Shown: piece by piece, positions 1 to 5,936 of the stretch
How positions within the stretch are numbered: the first letter of the stretch is position 1
Layout of the letters: every line of letters begins with the position of its first letter
Assembly (NCBI GenBank): GCA_003602665.1
Contig: QQSG01000116.1
Location: 18,239 to 33,479, forward strand
Length of the DNA stretch: 15,241 nt
Direction: 5' to 3'
Source of the DNA: Candidatus Poseidoniales archaeon
Lineage (GTDB): Archaea > Thermoplasmatota > Poseidoniia > Poseidoniales > Poseidoniaceae
The notes under the pieces: generated by a model
The model's input: the letters and a program-made list of their open reading frames with translations, nothing else
What the model was told of the DNA's origin: nothing
Database searches by the model: none
Position numbers and translations under genes: made by a program

Positions 1-101
1 TTGGTACCGTATTCAACCATCTTGTCAGCATGGAACATTCCTTGCTTTCCTGTTATTCCTTGTACGAGTACTTTTGCGTCTTCTTCAATCCAAATAGCCA
101 T
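1..101 (-). CDS. sucD: Succinyl-CoA ligase alpha subunit, N-terminal fragment (window edge)
   Basis: Only the first 33 codons are inside the window; the gene continues past position 1. The product is the CoA-binding alpha subunit of succinyl-CoA ligase, which with SucC interconverts succinyl-CoA and succinate with substrate-level phosphorylation. The visible peptide begins MAIWIEEDAKVLVQGITGKQ and continues to a YGT motif. It follows the start of bacterial SucD closely, including the QGITGKQG loop at residues 14-21, which matches the QGFTGSQG CoA-binding loop of E. coli SucD. The ATG overlaps the sucC stop by one base (TGATG), and GGAGGTGA lies 6 bases upstream inside the sucC end, so the two genes should be translationally coupled. 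The phosphohistidine region is outside the window. Confidence 0.93.
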   Translation of the reverse strand, partial: MAIWIEEDAKVLVQGITGKQGMFHADKMVEYGT

Positions 102-1309
102 CAAACTTCACCTCCAATGAGTTCTACAATCTTTTGAGCACCTTCAGCAAGGTCATCAGCAGGATGTATATTGAGAGTTGAAGCGGCAAGAATTGCTTTT
201 CCTTCGTCGACATTTGTTCCAGCAAGTCGAACAACCAAAGGTACTGTGAGCCCAAGAGATTCTGTTGCAGCAATTACACCACGGGCAATGATATCACAAC
301 GCATAATTCCACCAAAAATGTTTACGAGAACTCCTTTGACATTTGGATCTTCGAGAATGATTGAAAATGCTGTTTTAACTTGTTCTTCGTTTGCTCCACC
401 GCCAACATCAAGGAAATTTGCGGGCTCTCCACCGTAGAGTTTGATGACGTCCATCGTTGCCATTGCGAGTCCTGCTCCGTTAACCAAACATCCGATGTTT
501 CCGTCGAGTTTAACGTATGATAGACCAGTTTCTTTAGCACGGATTTCAACATCCTCTTCTTCTGAAAGATCTCGAATATCATCCCATGATTTATGCCTGA
601 ACTCAGCGTTTTCATCGAAACTGATCTTTGCATCCAAAGCAATCATTTCGTCATCCGAAGAACGAACAAGAGGATTGATCTCAACCATAGCACAGTCTTC
701 CTTGAGGAACAATGAATACAATGATTTCAACATTTTTCCAAACGATTTGTGAGCAGCACCTTGCAAACCAAGAGCAAGACCAAGATCTCTTATCTGATAG
801 CCGAGAAGACCAGCATTCGGGTCGATGTTCAGTTTGTGAAGAAGTTCCGGGGTTTCCTCTGCAACTTCTTCGATATCCATACCACCTTCAGTAGAGGCCA
901 TGACGAGAACTGATTTTTGTTCTCTGTCTACGAGGAGAGCAAGATAGTATTCATGTGCAATATCGCATCCGGATTCAACATAGAGATGGTTGACAAGTTT
1001 ACCTTCTTCACCAGTTTGTTTTGTGACTAAAATATTCCCAAGAATATTTTCCGAATATGTCCCAACATCCTCTCTTGAGAAGGCGATTTTTACTCCACCT
1101 TCCATTACCAAATCTCGGCTTCCTGGAGAGTAAAGATTTCCTTTGCCTCTTCCTCCTGCATGGATTTGAGATTTAACTGCGACAACCTTGGATTGAAGAT
1201 GGTCATAGGCATCAAGTGCTTCTGATACGGACGTACAGTGAACCCCTTCAACAACCTTCACGCCATGTTGCTTGAACAATGCTTTTCCTTGATATTCGTG
1301 GATATTCAT
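101..1309 (-). CDS. sucC: Succinyl-CoA ligase (ADP- or GDP-forming) beta subunit
   Basis: This is the nucleotide-binding beta subunit of succinyl-CoA ligase, a cytoplasmic TCA-cycle enzyme that works with SucD. The 402-residue protein starts MNIHEYQGKALF as in most SucC. An ATP-grasp domain follows, with HAGGRGK at 50-56, the metal-ligand region VEINP at 209-213 and LDAK at 225-228 (equivalents of E. coli N199 and D213). The C-terminal ligase domain carries VNGAGLAMATMD at 276-287, the FLDVGGGA motif at 299-306 and NIFGGI at 330-335. At about 14 residues longer than E. coli SucC, it has a small insert after the GRGK loop (about 57-70). Nucleotide specificity cannot be read from the sequence. 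The ATG is preceded by a GTGAT element 3 bases upstream, a weak Shine-Dalgarno. It is divergent from the nucleotidylyltransferase gene. Confidence 0.96.
   Translation of the reverse strand: MNIHEYQGKALFKQHGVKVVEGVHCTSVSEALDAYDHLQSKVVAVKSQIHAGGRGKGNLYSPGSRDLVMEGGVKIAFSREDVGTYSENILGNILVTKQTGEEGKLVNHLYVESGCDIAHEYYLALLVDREQKSVLVMASTEGGMDIEEVAEETPELLHKLNIDPNAGLLGYQIRDLGLALGLQGAAHKSFGKMLKSLYSLFLKEDCAMVEINPLVRSSDDEMIALDAKISFDENAEFRHKSWDDIRDLSEEEDVEIRAKETGLSYVKLDGNIGCLVNGAGLAMATMDVIKLYGGEPANFLDVGGGANEEQVKTAFSIILEDPNVKGVLVNIFGGIMRCDIIARGVIAATESLGLTVPLVVRLAGTNVDEGKAILAASTLNIHPADDLAEGAQKIVELIGGEV
108..115 (-). promoter_or_regulatory. Strong Shine-Dalgarno site for sucD inside the end of sucC
   Basis: On the minus strand the sequence reads GGAGGTGA, which fully complements the conserved 3' end of archaeal and bacterial 16S rRNA. 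It ends 6 bases before the sucD ATG (101-99). It codes for the last residues of SucC (G-E-V), so it also supports the TGATG stop/start overlap as a real coupling junction. Confidence 0.85.
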
Positions 1310-1400
1310 ACTATCACTGTTACCTGCGAATGGAAGAACGTCTTTGAACTGTGCGGAAAGGTTTCCTAGTAATTACAGGGGAGAAAGGGTACAACTTCAA
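1310..1400. promoter_or_regulatory. Divergent promoter region between sucC and the nucleotidylyltransferase gene
   Basis: This 91-bp gap separates two outward-facing genes, so both promoters should lie in or near it. I see no convincing TATA/BRE box for either direction. The only structure is a short inverted repeat, GGAAA-GG-TTTCC, at 1355-1366. A purine-rich stretch (AGGGGAGAAAGGG, about 1377-1389) precedes the ATG at 1401 and may act as a weak ribosome binding site. Confidence 0.4.
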
Positions 1401-2426
1401 ATGGCAAAACATTGCCCCAAAACTATGCAAGTCGTGGTTTTAGCAGGAGGTTTTGGAACTCGACTACGACCGTGGACATATGGCATTCCAAAACCAATTT
1501 TGCCCATGTTAGACAAAACGTTGCTTGAACATGTTGTAGAAGTCATGCCAAGCGACAAGGTTGACGAAGTCATCGTAGCCGGTGGATACAAAGTGGATAT
1601 GATTGAGCAATATTTCAAGGATAACGAAGTTCCATTCGACGTGCGAATCGTGACGGAGAGTGAACCATTAGGTACGGGAGGAGCTCTTGGAAATTGCCGA
1701 GACATCATTTCAGGAACCTTTGCATGCCTAAACGGAGACATCATCTCATCTCTGAATATGCAAAAAGGAATTGACCTACAGCAAAAAAATGGAGGCATTG
1801 GAACTCTCGCACTATGGGAGGTTGATGATCCAACTCGTTTTGGAATCGTTGGAGTCGATGAGCAGAACAGAATTACTAAATTCAAAGAAAAACCCAAACC
1901 GGAAGAAGTTTTTTCCAATCTGATCAATGCAGGTTCCTATCTTTTTGAAGATGATATTTTTTCATATATTCCAAAAGGGAAATGTTCTCTCGAACGAGAA
2001 GTGTTTCCGGTTTTAGCTAAAGAGAATGAATTAAATGGCTATGCATTTGAAGGATATTTTATTGATGCGGGAACACCTGAGAGTTGGTCTGCTGGGGTAC
2101 AAGCGTGTATTTCGAATCGACGATGGAAATCAGGGGTAAGAACAGGTAGTAACTGGCATGCAGATGCCTCTGTCCAAATTGGAGATACATGTCTCGTAGA
2201 GCATACGATGCTTGCAAAGGAAACTCAAATCGAAGATTCAATTCTATCGAGGTGTAGTTTACTTCAAGGCGTCCGGATTCAGGAAAAATCCGTATTAAAA
2301 AATACAATGGTTGGTAGGAATTCAACCATCGGGAAAAATTGTAAATTGAACAATGTTGTTGTCGACCACAATTCTGTGATCCCCGACGATACTGTTCTTG
2401 ATAATGCACAATGGCCGATTACATGA
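1401..2426 (+). CDS. Sugar-1-phosphate nucleotidylyltransferase with left-handed beta-helix tail (mannose-1-phosphate guanylyltransferase-like)
   Basis: The family makes NDP-sugars from NTP and sugar-1-phosphate, here probably for glycan or surface-sugar synthesis. The N-terminal Rossmann-like domain (about residues 9-235) has the signature LAGGFGTRLRP (14-24) with PKP at 30-32, GTGGAL (91-96), the metal-binding LNGD (110-113), FKEKP (161-165), and SLEREVFPVL (196-205). The FIDAGTPESW stretch (220-229) is typical of GDP-mannose pyrophosphorylase relatives. Residues 255-335 hold hexapeptide-type repeats of a left-handed beta-helix. There is no obvious acyltransferase active site, so the tail is probably structural. 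From ATG 1401 the protein has 341 residues. An in-frame ATG at 1344 would add 19 unconserved residues, and ATG 1425 sits directly at the conserved domain but lacks a ribosome binding site. The exact sugar and nucleotide are not determined. tpiA follows closely. Confidence 0.88.
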   Translation: MAKHCPKTMQVVVLAGGFGTRLRPWTYGIPKPILPMLDKTLLEHVVEVMPSDKVDEVIVAGGYKVDMIEQYFKDNEVPFDVRIVTESEPLGTGGALGNCRDIISGTFACLNGDIISSLNMQKGIDLQQKNGGIGTLALWEVDDPTRFGIVGVDEQNRITKFKEKPKPEEVFSNLINAGSYLFEDDIFSYIPKGKCSLEREVFPVLAKENELNGYAFEGYFIDAGTPESWSAGVQACISNRRWKSGVRTGSNWHADASVQIGDTCLVEHTMLAKETQIEDSILSRCSLLQGVRIQEKSVLKNTMVGRNSTIGKNCKLNNVVVDHNSVIPDDTVLDNAQWPIT

Positions 2427-2471
2427 GCCATGCGTGGAAGAACTCAAGAAGAACAATACACAGGCGTTACT

Positions 2472-3137
2472 ATGCAGCCACTAATTGTTGTCAATTTCAA
2501 AACATACGCTTCGGCGTTAGGAGTGAATGCTGTGAATTTAGCGAAAGCCATGGAGAGTGCTTCTCAAGACCACGTTCGTATGGTAGCGGTTGTTTCTGCT
2601 TTTGATCTCAGTTCAGTTGTAAAAGCAGCTCCATCACTAGAGGTTTGGACTCAACATTTAGACCCTGTTGGGTTTGGTTCTAATACGGGATGGTTGCAAC
2701 CGCAAAACGCTATAGAACATGGTGCTAAAGGAAGTATTATCAATCATGCTGAACATAAATCCGAGCACTCTCGAATTGAAAAACTCCTTGAAACGCTACC
2801 AGAGAATTTCCCAGTTTGTGCATGTGCGATTGATGTAAGTGAAGCACAGTCTCTTGCAAAGATGAACCCGACATTCATTGCAGTAGAGCCTCCTGAACTT
2901 ATTGGAGGAGACATCTCAGTAACTTCTGCAGACCCAGCAATTGTCAAAGATACTGTGAAAGCAGTGCAAGACATTAATCCCGATGTCCGTGTTTTGTGTG
3001 GAGCGGGTGTAAAGGATGGCAATGACGTACGGACTGCGGTAGAATTAGGCGCTCATGGGGTACTTCTGGCATCAGGTGTTACCAAAGCTGCCGATGTTGA
3101 CATGGTGCTGAAAGACCTTGTTAGTGGATTGAAGTGA
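2472..3137 (+). CDS. tpiA: Triosephosphate isomerase, archaeal type
   Basis: This enzyme interconverts dihydroxyacetone phosphate and glyceraldehyde-3-phosphate in glycolysis and gluconeogenesis. From ATG 2472 it is 221 residues, the compact length typical of archaeal TIM rather than the roughly 250 of bacterial forms. Catalytic residues are visible: K10 in NFKTY, H92 in INHAEH (90-95) and E139 in VEPPELIG (138-145), the archaeal form of loop 6. The phosphate-gripping GAGV (177-180) and LLASGV (198-203) are also present. An upstream in-frame ATG at 2430 would add 14 residues before MQPLIVVNFK with no similarity to the family, so 2472 is preferred; an AGGCG element 5 bases upstream is a weak ribosome binding site. 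The gene starts 45 bases after the nucleotidylyltransferase stop and is probably cotranscribed with it and the next gene. Confidence 0.94.
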   Translation: MQPLIVVNFKTYASALGVNAVNLAKAMESASQDHVRMVAVVSAFDLSSVVKAAPSLEVWTQHLDPVGFGSNTGWLQPQNAIEHGAKGSIINHAEHKSEHSRIEKLLETLPENFPVCACAIDVSEAQSLAKMNPTFIAVEPPELIGGDISVTSADPAIVKDTVKAVQDINPDVRVLCGAGVKDGNDVRTAVELGAHGVLLASGVTKAADVDMVLKDLVSGLK

Positions 3138-3155
3138 AGTTAGAAGGTTTTTGCA

Positions 3156-4472
3156 ATGGCTCGGAAATCCAAAAAATCAAAGCGAGTAAGAATCGCCCAT
3201 GAGTTGTCGAAACGACGAAGAAAGGTCATCGAAAAAGCACTTGCTGAGCATAAATCTGAAGATAGAACTGAATGGGACAGAAATGCAGAATGGGCCGACT
3301 ACAAGTTCTATCGAAAAACCATCAAGAGAGGTACAATTCGTACAATTGACCTTCCATTGCTCGAAGTTAGCCTTGGAGATCCATGGGCTACACCCGTCAC
3401 CATCATCCATGGAAGTCGACCGGGCCCAACGATTACAATTCTTGGTGGAATGCATGGAGATGAACTAACAGGACCATCTGCTTGTACCCATTTACTTGGA
3501 AATTCATTTACTGAAAAAGATAAACCCCTCGATCCTGAAACGCTTGCAGGAACGATTCGAATCGTGCCTGTCGTCAATATGCCAGGATATAGATCAAAAT
3601 CGAGATACTTCCCCGATGGAAGAGACTTAAATCGAAATTTCCCAGGCAATCCCAAAGGATCTTCAACCAGAAGAGTTGCCCACCAAGTCTGGAGGTATTT
3701 AATTGAAGATTCTGATGCAATTATTGACTTACATAGCGCAGGTAAAGGTCGTTCCAACATGCCACAAATACGAGTAGATCTCGCTCATGCAGGTTCAAAT
3801 ATTCTAGCGAAAGCATTCGGAATAGAGATTATTTTAGATTCAAAGCCTCCAAGTGGCTCTCTTCGAAGCAATGCAAATGAAATTGATATTCCTTCCATAA
3901 CGTACGAAGGTGGTGGAGCGAATTGGCTTGACCAAGCCTCAGTCAAGGTTGCTGTGCATGGTGTTGTTAATATTCTTCGAAGTTTGAAAATGATTCCGGA
4001 AAAACCACACAGGCCACGATTTAGAATGCTTGCAAGTGGATCAACATGGTTACGTGCTGGAGAAGGAGGATTACTCGATCTCTTCGTCGATAGTGGATCA
4101 ATCATGAAAGAAGGGGATGTCGTTGCTCGTATTTCTGACCCTGCAACACCAGGTCTTTCTGTTGACATCTTAGCTCCAGAAGATGGATTAATGATATGCA
4201 TCGCTACAAATCCATTCGTAGCTGCAGGGATGCCTGTTGGGCATTTCTTACCTGTCTCAAAACATATGTCGCTTCTAGAAGAACAAGTTGACAGCCATGG
4301 TCGATTTGTTACGCAAGGATCTCTTAATGAACCTGTTTGGAGAGAAGAAGAAGAAATTGAAATCGAAGTTGAAGTTGTTGGAGAATGGGACGGCGGCAGT
4401 GTTGACAGTGGATGGCTTGAAACAACCCTGGAAGAAGTCAACAGAGAAGATAACGTTGAAGAAGAATCTTAG
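3156..4472 (+). CDS. Succinylglutamate desuccinylase/aspartoacylase-family zinc deacylase
   Basis: The family (AstE/AspA, M14-like fold) removes acyl groups from amino-acid-like substrates using one zinc ion; the substrate here is unknown. Zinc ligands are visible as H100 and E103 in GGMHGDE (97-103) and H193 in DLHSA (191-195). R160 and nearby residues in RDLNRNFPG (156-164) are the expected substrate contacts, and E251 in TYEGGG is the likely catalytic glutamate. Residues about 300-365 form the C-terminal beta-sandwich seen in the family (VDSGSIMKEGDVV, then APEDGLM). The 438-residue length exceeds simple AstE (about 320) because of a lysine/arginine-rich N-terminal extension (1-60) and a glutamate-rich tail (396-438). 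GAAGGT at 3143-3148 supports the ATG at 3156, which is 18 bases after tpiA. DoeB-type acetyl-diaminobutyrate deacetylases are related alternatives. Confidence 0.85.
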   Translation: MARKSKKSKRVRIAHELSKRRRKVIEKALAEHKSEDRTEWDRNAEWADYKFYRKTIKRGTIRTIDLPLLEVSLGDPWATPVTIIHGSRPGPTITILGGMHGDELTGPSACTHLLGNSFTEKDKPLDPETLAGTIRIVPVVNMPGYRSKSRYFPDGRDLNRNFPGNPKGSSTRRVAHQVWRYLIEDSDAIIDLHSAGKGRSNMPQIRVDLAHAGSNILAKAFGIEIILDSKPPSGSLRSNANEIDIPSITYEGGGANWLDQASVKVAVHGVVNILRSLKMIPEKPHRPRFRMLASGSTWLRAGEGGLLDLFVDSGSIMKEGDVVARISDPATPGLSVDILAPEDGLMICIATNPFVAAGMPVGHFLPVSKHMSLLEEQVDSHGRFVTQGSLNEPVWREEEEIEIEVEVVGEWDGGSVDSGWLETTLEEVNREDNVEEES

Positions 4473-4482
4473 TTCTAAGATT
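4465..4482. terminator. 18-bp palindrome containing both convergent stop codons
   Basis: AATCTTAG-TT-CTAAGATT is a perfect inverted repeat (8-bp arms, 2-base centre). It lies exactly where the plus-strand deacylase gene (TAG at 4470-4472) meets the minus-strand DRE-TIM gene (TAG at 4477-4475). A second AATCTT copy at 4486-4491 can pair with AAGATT at 4477-4482, giving an alternative hairpin. A bidirectional transcription end or RNA 3'-end structure is the natural reading. The stem is AT-rich, with no long T-run on either side, so termination strength is uncertain. Confidence 0.5.
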
Positions 4483-5728
4483 GGAAATCTTGGATTGCTG
4501 AGATAACTTCCTCATCATCCATGAGTCTTCTTTGCGATTTTGCTACTTCAAAGAGATGGGAAACAAGTTCATCGGTCGCTTCATAATTTCGTTGTTGTAA
4601 CCACCATATAATGTTCGAACGGCCAGCCATGTGCCCGATTCGGATGACTTGCTCTAATCCGAATTCTCCTGCAGGGACGCCTGAGTAAACTCGATCAGCA
4701 AGCCAGTGATCTCCTTTCTTCATTGCTTTGATTACAGCCGAAGCGTGGACTCCCGTTCCTGTTTCGAAAGCATCTTTTCCAAAGACAGGATAGTTTCTTG
4801 GCAAAGGAACTTCAGTGTATTCGTGTGCTTTTTCCATGTATTCACCGAGAACGGACAAGTCGTTATCAATCGCTCCCATTAGTTTCAGATTCACGAGTGT
4901 TTGATCGAGAGGTGCATTACCTGCTCGTTCTCCCAACCCAAGTGCAGTTCCGTGGACTACGTCTGCGCCGGCTTCAACTGCAGCGATGTTATTTGCCACG
5001 CCAAGTCCACGATCTTGATGACCATGCCAGTTTACTTCGATATCTCTTCGGTTATATCCACCATCTTTGATGACTTCTTCATCAATGAAATTGAGCAGCT
5101 TCTTGACTCCATTAGGAGTAACGTGCCCACATGTGTCACAAACACAAATCCTGCGGACGCCAAGTTCCATTGCTCTTTGGTAGATCAGTTTGATATCTTC
5201 AGGTTTTGAACGAGTTGTGTCTTCTGTAACAAACATTACCGCTACATCGTTTTTAACAGCAAATGTAACTGCCTTTTCCATTGTTGAAAGCAACTTTTCC
5301 ATCGTCCAACCTTCTGCATATTGTCGTATTGGACTGGTACCGAGGAAGGCGGATGCTTGGACAGGAATTCCATGCTTTTGTTGTAATTCAACCAATGGTT
5401 CAATGTCGTTCATGAGTGTTCGAACTGCAGCCCCAGGACGAATCGAAAATTCGTTTTCTGTGATGTGAGAAAGCATCGAATCGATGTGTTCGACGTGGAA
5501 TGGTCCAGCTCCTGGCAAACCCAAGTCCACTTTCTGAATACCGAGTTTCTCCATATAAGTGAGCAATTCGATCTTTTGATCAATTGTAGGATTACGTGCA
5601 GAAGGGCTTTGCAAACCATCACGTAGAGTCTCATCATCAAACCAAACACTGTGTGGATGATTGTTTGGATTTCGGTTAAACTCATACTCAATGGTATTCC
5701 AGTCGTATATCAAAGAACGCTCATCCAT
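4475..5728 (-). CDS. DRE-TIM metallolyase, 2-isopropylmalate/homocitrate synthase superfamily (HMGL-like)
   Basis: Members of this superfamily condense an acyl-CoA with a 2-oxoacid, or cleave the reverse product, on a divalent-metal TIM barrel. From ATG 5728 the protein has 417 residues. FDDETLRDGLQ (30-40) gives the metal-binding aspartate and the R36-D37 pair. VTEDTTR is at 167-173 and DTCGHVTP at 198-205; the HxH metal motif is WHGHQD (234-239), and GLGERAGN (264-271) is the family signature. The position that is usually glutamate after the second strand is aspartate here (D68 in VDLGLPGAG). There is no LeuA-type C-terminal regulatory dimer domain; only the helical accessory region follows the barrel. 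A GGTGA 5 bases upstream supports ATG 5728; the in-frame codon at 5764 has no such site. It lies 82 bases downstream of gyrA. Isopropylmalate, homocitrate, citramalate or Re-citrate synthase activity cannot be told apart by eye. Confidence 0.85.
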   Translation of the reverse strand: MDERSLIYDWNTIEYEFNRNPNNHPHSVWFDDETLRDGLQSPSARNPTIDQKIELLTYMEKLGIQKVDLGLPGAGPFHVEHIDSMLSHITENEFSIRPGAAVRTLMNDIEPLVELQQKHGIPVQASAFLGTSPIRQYAEGWTMEKLLSTMEKAVTFAVKNDVAVMFVTEDTTRSKPEDIKLIYQRAMELGVRRICVCDTCGHVTPNGVKKLLNFIDEEVIKDGGYNRRDIEVNWHGHQDRGLGVANNIAAVEAGADVVHGTALGLGERAGNAPLDQTLVNLKLMGAIDNDLSVLGEYMEKAHEYTEVPLPRNYPVFGKDAFETGTGVHASAVIKAMKKGDHWLADRVYSGVPAGEFGLEQVIRIGHMAGRSNIIWWLQQRNYEATDELVSHLFEVAKSQRRLMDDEEVISAIQDFQS

Positions 5729-5733
5729 ATATC

Positions 5734-5738
5734 TCACC
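5734..5738 (-). promoter_or_regulatory. Ribosome binding site deciding the start of the DRE-TIM gene
   Basis: GGTGA on the minus strand ends 5 bases before the ATG at 5728-5726. The longer in-frame alternative at 5764 would place this site inside the coding region and has no Shine-Dalgarno of its own, so the 417-residue form is preferred. Confidence 0.65.
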
Positions 5739-5772
5739 GTACTGGTTGAAACTATCCGGTACAAACACCCTC

Positions 5773-5789
5773 AGACATGAATCATGTTT
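5773..5789. repeat. Short palindrome in the gyrA to DRE-TIM gap
   Basis: ACATGA-A-TCATGT at 5775-5787 is a perfect 6-bp inverted repeat with a one-base centre, extendable by one A-T pair across a G/T mismatch. It lies in the 82-bp gap (5729-5810) between gyrA and the next gene on the same strand. A one-base centre cannot form an RNA hairpin loop without opening the innermost pairs, so a protein-binding site is as likely as a processing signal. No TATA element is obvious in the gap. Confidence 0.3.
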
Positions 5790-5810
5790 GAAGGCGTCGA
5801 TTGGACGACA

Positions 5811-5936
5811 TCACTCTTCTTCAAGAGTTAGGTCAGATTTTGATGCCTGTGCAGCTTCAAATTCCTCTCGACTCACGACGCCGTCACCATCGGTATCCAT
5901 TGCTTCAAATTCATCTTCTTCTTCAACAAGGTCAGC
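5811..5936 (-). other. EF-hand calcium-binding tail of GyrA (coding segment)
   Basis: This segment encodes residues 898-938 of GyrA. The loop DTDGDGVVSREE (911-922, bases 5897-5862) fits the 12-residue EF-hand consensus at every key place: Asp at 1, 3 and 5, Gly at 6, a hydrophobic Val at 8, Ser at 9 and Glu at 12. The flanks look helical: EEEDEFEAM before, and EEFEAAQAS continuing from the loop after. Only one EF-hand is present. EF-hands usually pair, so pairing could come from the two GyrA subunits of the A2B2 enzyme or from another protein. The reading frame is continuous with the pinwheel domain, with no frameshift. Confidence 0.85.

Noticed and set aside
2411..2605. Small reading frame overlapping the nucleotidylyltransferase/tpiA junction
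   Set aside because: It is in a different frame from tpiA, overlaps both real genes, and shows no protein-like features.
5190..5468. Plus-strand reading frames opposite the DRE-TIM gene and gyrase genes
   Set aside because: They mirror strongly conserved minus-strand proteins and have no recognisable domains or ribosome binding sites.
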